Assembly: GCF_020166395.1 (NCBI RefSeq)
Contig: NZ_JAIQXU010000044.1
Location: 1 to 26,702, forward strand
Reading direction: 5' to 3'
From: Deinococcus betulae
GTDB lineage: Bacteria; Deinococcota; Deinococci; Deinococcales; Deinococcaceae
Length of the DNA: 26,702 nt
Shown here: in pieces, positions 15,750-25,672 of the stretch
How positions within the stretch are numbered: the stretch's first letter is position 1
Layout: every line of letters begins with the position of its first letter
Program-made: the position numbers and the translations under genes
The notes under the pieces: generated by a model
What the model was told of the DNA's origin: nothing
The model's input: only the letters and a program-made list of their open reading frames with translations
Databases searched by the model: none

Positions 15750-15923
15750 CGCCAGGGAGCATCTCTGGCTTTTCATTGCTGCCGGGCGAAGGAGGTGGAC
15801 CTCACTCAGTCGCGGCGCCTCAGTGCAGGTTCAGTGGCGTTCCGAGGGGTACGCCTTCTCTACAGGTGTACTCGGCCGGCTGGCCGTGACGGCCGCGCTT
15901 GTCTCAGGCTGTGCCTGTTCGCT

Positions 15924-16816
<893 letters not shown>

Positions 16817-16820
<4 letters not shown>

Positions 16821-17323
16821 GCGCGCTCCGCCAGGCGCTGCAGGGCAAACAGCGCCGCCGTGACGGTGGACGCGCTGCCAGCCACCGAGCCGTCCCGCAG
16901 GCCGGCCAGCACCTGCGCGGGCGGCTGCCACACCACCTCCAGACCTTCCTCGTCCTCGTCGTGGGGCAGTTTGCTGGGGCGCAGGTTGGTGGCTTCAAAG
17001 ACGTGCAGCGCCTCGTCGCAGAAGCCGGGGCTGCTGTAAAAGTGCGTCAGCAGGGTCATGTCGCCGTCCAGCCCGGCCTCCTCCTGAAGTTCCCGCCGGG
17101 CGGCTGCTTCGGGGGTTTCGCCGCCGTCTATCAGGCCGGCCGGCGCCTCCAGGGTGACCCGGCCCACCGCCCGGCGCTGCTGGCGCACCAGCAGCATCTC
17201 TCCGTGCTCGTTCAGGGCCAGCACCGCCACGGCGTCGTCGTGGCGCACCACCTCCCACTTGCCGTCCAGCACCTCCAGCCGCACGATATGGCCGTCGTAG
17301 ATCACCCGCGTGTCGCTGCTCAT
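16817..17323 (-). CDS. Nudix hydrolase, ADP-ribose pyrophosphatase-like
   Basis: A 168-residue Nudix protein. The box occupies residues 63-85 and is complete: Gly63, Glu69, Arg77-Glu78-Leu79, Glu81-Glu82 and Gly84. The flanks (VAVLALNEHGEMLLVRQQRR before; THFYSSPGFCDEALHVFEA after) match the ADP-ribose pyrophosphatase/NudF branch. That S-S-P-G-F-x-[DE]-E segment is characteristic. It probably hydrolyses ADP-ribose or a related nucleoside diphosphate sugar. ATG at 17323; the frame running back to 17611 is antisense to the dGTPase gene. It overlaps ribF by 4 bp, pairing two nucleotide-cofactor enzymes. Confidence 0.92.
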
Positions 17324-17332
17324 CTTGCGGCA

Positions 17333-17374
17333 ACTGTAATGCACGGCCCGCCGGACCGGGCAGCGCCCTACACT
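17333..17374. promoter_or_regulatory. divergent -10 boxes, Nudix and dGTPase genes
   Basis: Minus strand TACAGT (17338-17333) is 9 bases from the Nudix ATG. Plus strand TACACT (17369-17374) is 6 bases from the dGTPase ATG. The whole gap is 57 bp. Neither has a clear -35. Confidence 0.55.
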
Positions 17375-17380
17375 GCGGGC

Positions 17381-18508
<1,128 letters not shown>

Positions 18509-18527
18509 AGAGGCGGGGGCGCAGGCG

Positions 18528-18556
18528 TTGACAGCCCCCGGCGGCCCTGGTACATT
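18528..18556 (+). promoter_or_regulatory. consensus promoter of tRNA-Ile
   Basis: TTGACA (18528-18533), 17-base spacer, TACATT (18551-18556). The tRNA begins 43 bases downstream of the -10 box, leaving a short 5' leader for RNase P. Confidence 0.85.
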
Positions 18557-18598
18557 TATGCCCGCCTGCCCGGTAAGGGTGAGCGAACAACAAGGTGC

Positions 18599-18675
<77 letters not shown>

Positions 18676-18680
18676 AAGAG

Positions 18681-18702
18681 CCCCGCCACGCGCGGGGTTT
18701 TT
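18681..18702 (+). terminator. terminator after tRNA-Ile
   Basis: CCCCGC - CACGC - GCGGGG followed by TTTTT. A canonical intrinsic terminator starting 5 bases after the CCA end. Confidence 0.9.
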
Positions 18703-18782
18703 CGTTGCCTCTCTTCCTCTGACGGTTCAATTCTTGAGCCTTGCCGGCTGGACGACACTTACCCTCCTGGAGCTTCTGCGCG

Positions 18783-18788
18783 TAGCAT
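18783..18788 (+). promoter_or_regulatory. leaderless -10 box of threonine aldolase gene
   Basis: TAGCAT lies 7 bases before ATG 18796 and supports this start against the open frame from 18640, which covers the tRNA. Confidence 0.55.
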
Positions 18789-18795
18789 CCAGCGC

Positions 18796-19809
18796 ATGAC
18801 CTTGCCCGTTTTGGCTGACCTGCGCTCGGATACTGTCACTACGCCTACGCCCGCTATGCGCGAGGCGATGGCCCAGGCCCCGGTGGGCGACGATGTCTAC
18901 GGTGAAGACCCTACGGTGAATGCTCTACAGGCCGAGGTCGCGCGCTTGACTGGGCACGAGGCCGGTCTCTTTATGCCGTCGGGCACCATGACCAATCAGG
19001 TGGCTATCGCCCTGCACACCCGCCGGGGCGAGGAAGTCATCTGCGCCGAAGGCTCGCACATCTATGAGTGGGAACTGGGCATGATGGCCACCTTCAGCGG
19101 CGTGGTGCCGCGCTTTGTGCCCGCGCCGCTGGGGGTGCCGGCGCCAGAGGATGTGCGCGCGGCCGTGCGGCGTAGTGTTCACCAGTCACCCAGTGGCGTG
19201 ATCGTGCTGGAAAACACCCACAACAAGGCCGGGGGCACCATCATCCCGCCAGAGGTGGTGCATCAGATTCGCGCAGTGGCCACCGAAGAGGGGTTGCCTT
19301 TCCATCTGGACGGCGCGCGCGTCTACAACGCAGCGGTGGCTTTGGGCGTAGAGCTGCACGAGATTACGGGCATGTTCGACACCGTCAGCGTGTGCCTCAG
19401 CAAAGGTTTGGGCGCCCCGGTGGGCAGCGTGCTGACCGGCTCGGCCGCCGCCATGAAACAGGCGCACCGCTATCGCAAGATGATGGGCGGCGGCATGCGG
19501 CAGGCGGGGGTGCTGGCCGCCGCCGCACTGGTGGCCCTGCGCGAAGGCCCGGCCCGGCTGGCCGAGGACCACCGCCGCGCCCGCGTGCTGGCCGAAGCCC
19601 TGGTGAATGCCGGATTTGAGGTGAACCTGGCAGCCGTGCAGACGAACATCGTGTACGCCACCGTGCCGGACGCGGCGGGCCGTGCAGCCGCCTGGGCCGA
19701 ACGCGGTGTGCTGGCTAACGCCCTGGGGCCAGAGTCCGTGCGCTTCGTGTTGCACCACCAGATTGACGATGAAGCCCTGGACCGCGCGCTTGAGGTGCTG
19801 ACGGCCTAG
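18796..19809 (+). CDS. low-specificity L-threonine aldolase
   Basis: A 337-residue PLP fold-type I enzyme cleaving L-threonine/allo-threonine to glycine and acetaldehyde. The N-terminus [18 protein letters not shown] and [15 protein letters not shown] are family signatures. His88 (GSHIYEWE) stacks on PLP. Asp172-Gly-Ala-Arg binds the cofactor ring and Lys203 in [14 protein letters not shown] forms the Schiff base. [16 protein letters not shown] follows. Full length, no neighbour in an operon; the convergent gene at 19850 begins 40 bp beyond its stop. Confidence 0.95.
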   Translation: MTLPVLADLRSDTVTTPTPAMREAMAQAPVGDDVYGEDPTVNALQAEVARLTGHEAGLFMPSGTMTNQVAIALHTRRGEEVICAEGSHIYEWELGMMATFSGVVPRFVPAPLGVPAPEDVRAAVRRSVHQSPSGVIVLENTHNKAGGTIIPPEVVHQIRAVATEEGLPFHLDGARVYNAAVALGVELHEITGMFDTVSVCLSKGLGAPVGSVLTGSAAAMKQAHRYRKMMGGGMRQAGVLAAAALVALREGPARLAEDHRRARVLAEALVNAGFEVNLAAVQTNIVYATVPDAAGRAAAWAERGVLANALGPESVRFVLHHQIDDEALDRALEVLTA

Positions 19810-19849
19810 GCGGGCATTCGGGCCAAGGTAGAGGTCCCCGGAGGCCTCC

Positions 19850-20260
19850 TCATGGAGCAGGCTCCTCGTCCGACCAGATGAGGACCCAGGCTTGCGGGAC
19901 GCCGAGGTTTTCGAGCGCTCCAAGGCGGTGGTTGCCGTCACGAACTGACAGAACGGTCCCGCGCCGCTGCACCATCAGGGGCGCGAGCCGGGCGCCTGCC
20001 TGAACGGCCTGGGCCAGTGCGGTCACCCGCGCCGACCACCGCTCGGCAGGCTCGGGATATTCCATCTCGGGTTCGAGTCCACAGGCCCGCTGAAGAGTCT
20101 GAGGAGGCACCCGCTGCGGCGCCTCCCAGCGGCGCGGGGCCAGTTGCAGACCATCGGCCAGCGCCACATTGCCGCCGGGCTGCCGCAGCCAAGTGTCCAC
20201 CCACGCGCCGACCTCGTGCGGCTGAAGACGGGGCACCTCGAAGACTTCATGGGGCGGCAT
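19850..20260 (-). CDS. DGNHR (ParB/sulfiredoxin-like) domain protein
   Basis: A 136-residue protein of unknown role. The C-terminal half has APLMVQRRGTVLSVRDGNHR and then LGALENLGVPQAWVLIW, the ParB/sulfiredoxin superfamily pattern of a beta-hairpin, DGNHR loop and helix. The N-terminal half (VDTWLRQPGGNVALADGLQL, PPQTLQRACGLE) is not recognised. There is no helix-turn-helix, so it is not a chromosome-partition ParB. Related stand-alone proteins are annotated only as ParB-like or hypothetical. ATG 20260 is taken as start, without a strong ribosome-binding site or -10 box. Confidence 0.7.
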   Translation of the reverse strand: MPPHEVFEVPRLQPHEVGAWVDTWLRQPGGNVALADGLQLAPRRWEAPQRVPPQTLQRACGLEPEMEYPEPAERWSARVTALAQAVQAGARLAPLMVQRRGTVLSVRDGNHRLGALENLGVPQAWVLIWSDEEPAP

Positions 20261-20342
20261 GGCGGGGACCAGTGTGGCGTCCAGGGTCAGAAAAAGTCCA
20301 CCCCAGGCGTTGCCTCAGGATGGACCATTGCGCAAACTGGCG

Positions 20343-21193
<851 letters not shown>

Positions 21194-21197
<4 letters not shown>

Positions 21198-22237
21198 TGG
21201 GCCACCACCTGACCGCGCAGGTCGTGGGTCAGGCCAAAGTTGGCGCGGTACAGGGACTGAATAGCGTCAAATTCCTCATCGGTCAGGGGCGCGGCGTCGA
21301 AGGTGGAGGCGTACTCGCGTAGGCCGTCCGAGGAGTATATGTTGGGCAGTGCGCTCGCCATCGCCGGGGAACGCAGCGCAAATTGCAGCGCCAACTGGCC
21401 GATGGTGCGGCCTTTACCTTCAATTACAGCGTCCTGAAGCTGCTCGACTTTCTTCAGGCCGTCTTCCATCCAGGCTTTGCGGCGGGCATTGGTGGTCATG
21501 CGCCAGTTGCGGTGGTCGCCAGGCTCAAACTCGGTGTCCAGGCTCATGTAGCCTTCCAGCAGGCCCGAAGCGTGCGGCACGCGGGCTATCATGCCCACGC
21601 CGACTTCCTCGGCCACCGGCAGAATCTGTCCCCCCAGCAGCTGCTCCAGCAGGTTGTAAATAATCTGGGTGGGTGCGCGGCGGTCCCGCACGCTGGCAAT
21701 CCCTTCTTCAATCTGGCGCTCGTTCAGGGCCGGGCCTAGGGCGGTGCCGTAAGCCCGGATCAGCCCTTCGGCTTTGGCTTTATCCAGCTCGGCCCACAGA
21801 TCGTCTGCCAGCGCCGTTCCGGGTGCAATGGCGTCCATACGGGGGTTATGCAGCTGATAATAGTCAATGCGGTCGGTGCCCAGGCGCTTGAGGCTGCCTT
21901 CCAGGGCGCGGCGCAGATGCTGGGGGGACCAGTCGTGCGGGCGCTCCTGCTGGCCGGCCCGTTCCGGGTGGTTGTAGATGTCGTAACCGAACTTCGTGCC
22001 AATCACGATCTGGTCGCGCACATCAGCCAGGGCTTCGCGCTGCAACTCTTCGGCGCGGCCCGAGGCGTAGGTGTCGGCGTTGTCAAAAAAGGTCACGCCC
22101 AGGTCGAAGGCTTCTCGCAGCAGCGCCTTGCCCATGCCTTCGTCCTTGACGCCCCACCAAGTCGTGCCCACGGTCCACACCCCGAACCCCACCGCACTGA
22201 CGGTCAGGTCGGTGCCCAGCAACTTGCGGTATTCCAT
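21194..22237 (-). CDS. aldo/keto reductase
   Basis: A 347-residue NAD(P)H-dependent oxidoreductase with a TIM-barrel fold. The catalytic set is Asp52 and Tyr57 (FFDNADTY), Lys82 (IGTKFG) and His130 (YYQLHNP). The C-terminal region is longer than in the shortest AKRs and keeps [18 protein letters not shown]. The GTGA overlap with hemQ indicates one transcript, but a metabolic link to heme synthesis is not evident. ATG 22237 has GATAGT 6 bases upstream. Confidence 0.93.
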
Positions 22238-22287
22238 GCGCGCACTATCTCACTGCCTGGCGGGGATGGTTGCCCCCGAACGACCGG

Positions 22288-22872
22288 TCAGGCAGGGGTA
22301 GGGACAGGGAAGAGGAGGTGGGTGGTCGGCAGGGCAACGGTGAGGAGCGGGCGACCTGTTTCGAGAGCTGGGTGCAGGGCTGCCCCTTGAATCACGCGGA
22401 GCCGGGCAGGTCGCACACGCCCGGTCATGTCCACCTGGGTCAGCCACCAGCCGGCCTGACCGTCCAGGCGCAGCTGGGCCAGCGTGCGCCAGGGGGCCGG
22501 CACGAGGCCAGTGGAGACCGGCAGCGCCAGCCCGAACTGCTGAAAGGCCAGGTGGGTCAGTAGCTTTCCATCCTCCCAGACGCGCACCTGGCCGTGGTTC
22601 TGGCTGCCCTGCCACTCGAAACGCGCCAGCGTCTTGGGAATGCCCCAGTTGGCCCGGCCCCAGGTCACGCTCTGCGGCGTACCAACGGCAATGCGCGTCA
22701 CCTGCGGGCGCGGTCCAGCGGGGCTGGGGGCGCCCAGCGTCACCCACATCACCTCGTCGTAGGGCCCCACTGGCGAGGCCGCGTAGCGCAGCAGCAGGAG
22801 GGCGCCGGGGTCTGGGCGGCCATAGACGGTCACCAGGGCCTGACCACGCAGCCGCCAGGGTGGGGGAGACAT
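22288..22872 (-). CDS. acetoacetate decarboxylase-like protein
   Basis: A 194-residue protein of the acetoacetate decarboxylase superfamily. Evidence is the pattern VTVYGRPDPGALLLLRYAASPVGPYDEVMWVTLG, then VGTPQSVTWGRANWGIPKTLARFEW, which matches the 'S...PY.E' and 'GR..WGIPK' blocks of ADC-like proteins. I do not see the catalytic Lys pair of true decarboxylases, so it is probably a non-canonical member. ATG 22872 is supported by TACGGT 6 bases upstream; the frame running to 23109 is antisense to the VOC gene. Confidence 0.75.
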   Translation of the reverse strand: MSPPPWRLRGQALVTVYGRPDPGALLLLRYAASPVGPYDEVMWVTLGAPSPAGPRPQVTRIAVGTPQSVTWGRANWGIPKTLARFEWQGSQNHGQVRVWEDGKLLTHLAFQQFGLALPVSTGLVPAPWRTLAQLRLDGQAGWWLTQVDMTGRVRPARLRVIQGAALHPALETGRPLLTVALPTTHLLFPVPTPA

Positions 22873-22896
22873 GCGCCCACCGTATAGCCTGGGGCG
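22873..22896. promoter_or_regulatory. 24-bp bidirectional leaderless promoter
   Basis: The entire gap between two divergent start codons is four hexamers: 6 bases, TACGGT on the minus strand (22884-22879), TAGCCT on the plus strand (22885-22890), and 6 bases. The two -10 boxes abut back to back. Confidence 0.7.
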
Positions 22897-23262
22897 ATGC
22901 TCAAGCACGTTTCGTTTCTGACCCGCGACCTGGCGGCCACGCTGGCGTTTTATGTTCACCTGGGCGGCACCGTGGAGAAGCAGTTGACCACGCCCGAGGG
23001 CTACGGCCGCGCGGTGGTGCGTCTGGGTGAGGGCCGCCTCCAATTCTTTGAGGTGACAGGGGAGGGGCCAGCGCCGCATCCTCACTGGGCTGAGCACATT
23101 GCTCTGCATGTCGTCGGCCTCAATGAACTGCTGTCTGGGCTGCGGGCGCAGGGCGTCACTGTCACCCGCGACCTACAATCCAGCCCCAGTGGCCGTGACA
23201 TGGCTTTCGTGCTGGACCCGGACGGGCGGCAGGTGGAATTGCTGGAAGCGTCCGGGGAGTAG
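22897..23262 (+). CDS. VOC (glyoxalase/dioxygenase) superfamily protein
   Basis: A 121-residue single-module VOC protein of paired beta-alpha-beta-beta-beta units. His4 (LKHVSF), the FYVHLGG turn, Glu in LQFFEV, His in EHIALHV and the C-terminal DPDGRQVELLE are at usual metal-site and fold positions. The substrate cannot be inferred; members include glyoxalase I, bleomycin-type binding proteins and ring-cleaving dioxygenases. It starts 24 bp from the divergent ADC-like gene. Confidence 0.85.
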   Translation: MLKHVSFLTRDLAATLAFYVHLGGTVEKQLTTPEGYGRAVVRLGEGRLQFFEVTGEGPAPHPHWAEHIALHVVGLNELLSGLRAQGVTVTRDLQSSPSGRDMAFVLDPDGRQVELLEASGE

Positions 23263-23434
23263 TAAAGGCTGGTCTGACAGCGGTCTCCAGGACAAGTGAA
23301 GCTCTTGGCCCTCCGCTGTTTTGGAGCGACTGCTGAAGAGAACGGCCTCCGTGGTCTTGGGGGGCAGCCCCTGATCGCCAGGGGAAAACGGGACGCCGCC
23401 GTCAGATCTTCCTCTCCATTGTCCCCTCACCCCT

Positions 23435-23440
23435 TACCAT
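23435..23440 (+). promoter_or_regulatory. leaderless -10 box of RBBP9-like gene
   Basis: TACCAT lies 6 bases before ATG 23447. Confidence 0.55.
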
Positions 23441-23446
23441 CACCCT

Positions 23447-24019
23447 ATGACCCCAACCCTTGTGATCGTGCCCGGCCTGGGCGACAGCGGCCCAGAGCAC
23501 TGGCAGACCCTGTGGCAGCACAAGTTCGGCGCGGCGCGCGTGCGCCAGGACGACCCGGAGCAGCCCACCCCGGCCACGTGGTCGGCCCGCTTGCAGGAGG
23601 TCATTGACGCCACGCCCGGCGACCTCATTCTGGTGGGGCACTCGTGCGGGGTACTGAATATCGTGCACTGGGCGGCGCTGACGGGCGGTCACGAACGGGT
23701 CAAGGGGGCGCTTTTGGTCGGCCCCACCGACGCCGACTTCACGCCCACCTATCAGGCCTATCCGGGGGTGGCCGGGATGGCCCCCGTGCCCATGACTGCC
23801 CTGCCGTTTCCAGCACTGGTGATTGCCAGCGAGAATGACCCTTACGCCAGCGCCGAGCGCGCCCAGGCCTTTGCGGAGGCCTGGGGCGCCGAATACGTCT
23901 CGGCGGGCGAGGCGGGGCATATCAATGTCGCCAGCGGCCACGGCGACTGGCCTGACGGCGAGGTGCTGCTCGGTGAGGCCCTGCACGCCTGGACTCCGCC
24001 GGACGTTGTGAGGCTCTAA
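23447..24019 (+). CDS. RBBP9/YdeN-type serine hydrolase
   Basis: A 190-residue alpha/beta hydrolase. The N-terminus VIVPGLGDSGPEHWQTLWQ is the RBBP9/YdeN hallmark. The triad is Ser66 (GHSCG), Asp131 (SENDPYAS) and His158 (AGHIN). The physiological substrate is unknown in bacteria. It converges on trxA, sharing the hairpin at 24031-24054. Confidence 0.9.
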   Translation: MTPTLVIVPGLGDSGPEHWQTLWQHKFGAARVRQDDPEQPTPATWSARLQEVIDATPGDLILVGHSCGVLNIVHWAALTGGHERVKGALLVGPTDADFTPTYQAYPGVAGMAPVPMTALPFPALVIASENDPYASAERAQAFAEAWGAEYVSAGEAGHINVASGHGDWPDGEVLLGEALHAWTPPDVVRL

Positions 24020-24026
24020 GACCAGC

Positions 24027-24054
24027 AAAAGGGCCGCCAGAGCTGTGGCGGCCC
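24027..24054 (-). terminator. bidirectional terminator, trxA / RBBP9-like
   Basis: GGGCCGCC - 8 bases - GGCGGCCC (24031-24038, 24047-24054). On the minus strand TTTT follows directly, a good trxA terminator. The plus strand tail GATTCTTTG is weaker. Confidence 0.85.
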
Positions 24055-24071
24055 GATTCTTTGAGGTGACT

Positions 24072-24404
24072 TCAGACGCTGGCGGTTGCGGCGCTGTGCT
24101 TGTCCAGCAGGGCTTCAAAGGCGCGCTTGGGCTGGGCGCCCACGACCCCTTCGACGGGCTGGCCATCCTTGAAGAGAATCAGGGTGGGAATGCTCATGAC
24201 GCGGTACTGGCCCTGGGTCACGGGGTTTTCATCCACGTTGAGTTTGCCGATCTTCACGCGGCCCTCGTACTGGCTGGCCAGTTCCTCAATCACCGGCGCG
24301 ATAATTCGGCAGGGGCCGCACCAGGGGGCCCAGAAGTCCACCAGGGTCAGGCCCTGGCCGATTTCGTCGTTAAAGGTGCTGTCGGTCAGTTCGACTGGCT
24401 TCAT
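24072..24404 (-). CDS. trxA: thioredoxin
   Basis: A 110-residue thioredoxin, the general dithiol reductant. The active site is Trp28-Cys29-Gly-Pro-Cys32 in VDFWAPWCGPCR. The cis-proline loop is MSIPTLILFKDG. KIGKLNVDENP matches the family. There is a C-terminal tail AATASV. The start is supported by TATCAT 6 bases upstream. Confidence 0.96.
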   Translation of the reverse strand: MKPVELTDSTFNDEIGQGLTLVDFWAPWCGPCRIIAPVIEELASQYEGRVKIGKLNVDENPVTQGQYRVMSIPTLILFKDGQPVEGVVGAQPKRAFEALLDKHSAATASV

Positions 24405-24410
24405 GGCCCG

Positions 24411-24416
24411 ATGATA
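24411..24416 (-). promoter_or_regulatory. leaderless -10 box of trxA
   Basis: TATCAT on the minus strand is 6 bases before ATG 24404. Confidence 0.6.
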
Positions 24417-24539
24417 CGCCCGCCGGGGCCGCTGTGGGATAGGGCGCGCATGGAGAAAAGGCTCACCACTTGTTTAATCGTAGTGACTTGGAGTGCAATG
24501 TCTGGGCATGCGGAGCGGCCTGCCTGGAGGCGGGGGCGC

Positions 24540-24545
24540 TAGCCT
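24540..24545 (+). promoter_or_regulatory. leaderless -10 box of DUF309 gene
   Basis: TAGCCT is 6 bases before ATG 24552, the same hexamer and spacing as the VOC gene. Confidence 0.55.
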
Positions 24546-24551
24546 GAAGGC

Positions 24552-24926
24552 ATGGCCGAGTCCGTGCGTGACCCTGAAGCCCTGCAGCGGGGCGCGGCGC
24601 TGTTTGCGCGGGGCGAATGGTGGGAAGCCCACGAAGCCTGGGAAGGGCCCTGGCAGGCGGCGGCGGGCCAGGAGCGCGACTTTTATCAGGCGCTGATTCT
24701 GCTGGCCGCCGCGCTTCATAAACGCTGGTATCACGGCAGCCACAGCCACCGCAACTTTGTCAAGGCCGAGCGGTATCTGGACGCCTTGCCGCCCAGCTAC
24801 GCAGGGGTAGACCTCGCGCGGCTGCGGGCCGAGGTCTGGACCGCGCTGCATGAAGAGGGGCAGTACCCGGTGGTCATGAATGGAGGAGAGGCCCCAGCCA
24901 CTGAGCCGGACCTGGAAGGGCACTAA
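24552..24926 (+). CDS. DUF309 family protein
   Basis: A 124-residue all-helical protein. The DUF309 signature is clear: FARGEWWEAHEAWE (Glu25, His27, Glu28, Trp30, Glu31), followed by FYQALILLAAALHKRWYHG and a Lys/Glu-rich helix. The HExxWE pattern may bind a ligand or metal, but its role is unknown. It stands alone. Confidence 0.88.
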   Translation: MAESVRDPEALQRGAALFARGEWWEAHEAWEGPWQAAAGQERDFYQALILLAAALHKRWYHGSHSHRNFVKAERYLDALPPSYAGVDLARLRAEVWTALHEEGQYPVVMNGGEAPATEPDLEGH

Positions 24927-25028
24927 AGACAGGGGATAAGGCACACCCAAAGCGGCGCAACAGAACCGGCAGAGGCGGGAAGGGGATGTCCGACCTCCCT
25001 TTGAAATCAGGACCGTTCCGTCTTCAGG

Positions 25029-25034
25029 TATCCT
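25029..25034 (+). promoter_or_regulatory. -10 box of NYN-plsX unit
   Basis: TATCCT, about 56 bases before ATG 25091. This unit has a leader, unlike most genes here. TTGAAA at 25001-25006 is 22 bases upstream, too far for a normal -35 box. Confidence 0.4.
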
Positions 25035-25077
25035 GACGCCCGAACGTCGCCTGCCCGCCGGGGCGCGGCGGTTACAC

Positions 25078-25082
25078 AGGAG
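25078..25082 (+). promoter_or_regulatory. NYN gene ribosome-binding site
   Basis: AGGAG with 8 bases to ATG 25091. Confidence 0.75.
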
Positions 25083-25090
25083 AACATCAG

Positions 25091-25672
25091 ATGGAACGAA
25101 TTGCACTTTTTATTGACGGCGCAAATGTCTACGCAGCGGCCAAGCGACTGGGCTGGAACTTTGACCACCGCAAGATTCTGGACTACTTCGCGGCGCAGGG
25201 CGCGCTGCACAACGCCTTTTACTACACGGCGGTCCCGGTCCCCATGGACGACAAGCAAAAGCGCTTTACCGACGCCCTGACCTACATGGGCTACACGGTG
25301 CGTACCCGCCCGCTGCGCGAGGCCACCGACGAGAGTGGCGCCACCTACCGCCGCGCCAGCCTGGACATCGAAATTGTCACCGACCTGCTCAGCACCAGTG
25401 ACCGCTTCGATACGGCGGTGCTGCTGACCGGCGACGGCGACTTTGAGCGCCCGGTGGAAGTTCTGCGTGCGCGGGGCAAGCGCGTGGTGGTGGCCAGCAT
25501 TGCCGAGATGACCAGCTACGAGCTGCGCAACGCGGCGGACCAGTACGTTGACTTCAAGGACATCCGTGAGCACGTCGAGCGGCCCGGCTACCGCCTCCCC
25601 AGCGAGCAGCGAGGTGCCGACCCCCGGCCCTTTTACGCCTCGGCGGCTCTAAGCGACAGCGATGACCGCTGA
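25091..25672 (+). CDS. NYN domain protein (LabA/DUF88, PIN-like)
   Basis: A 193-residue PIN-like NYN protein, predicted to be a metal-dependent ribonuclease. Acidic residues are Asp9 with Asn12 (FIDGANVYAAA), Asp92 (ASLDIEIVTD), and Asp115/Asp117 (LLTGDGDF). The fold runs through KRVVVASIAEMTSYELRNAADQYVDF. The last about 25 residues are Pro/Arg-rich and look disordered. Its last 11 bp are shared with plsX, so the two are translated together. Function not known; LabA-like proteins act in regulation of RNA. Confidence 0.88.
   Translation: MERIALFIDGANVYAAAKRLGWNFDHRKILDYFAAQGALHNAFYYTAVPVPMDDKQKRFTDALTYMGYTVRTRPLREATDESGATYRRASLDIEIVTDLLSTSDRFDTAVLLTGDGDFERPVEVLRARGKRVVVASIAEMTSYELRNAADQYVDFKDIREHVERPGYRLPSEQRGADPRPFYASAALSDSDDR

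Noticed and set aside
17004..17380. N-terminal extension of the dGTPase frame back to 16961
   Set aside because: It is antisense to the Nudix gene and lacks family similarity; the leaderless box at 17369 marks the true start.
19840..19849. GGAGGCCTCC palindrome after threonine aldolase as a terminator
   Set aside because: It has no loop and no T-tract on either strand, so I did not call it.
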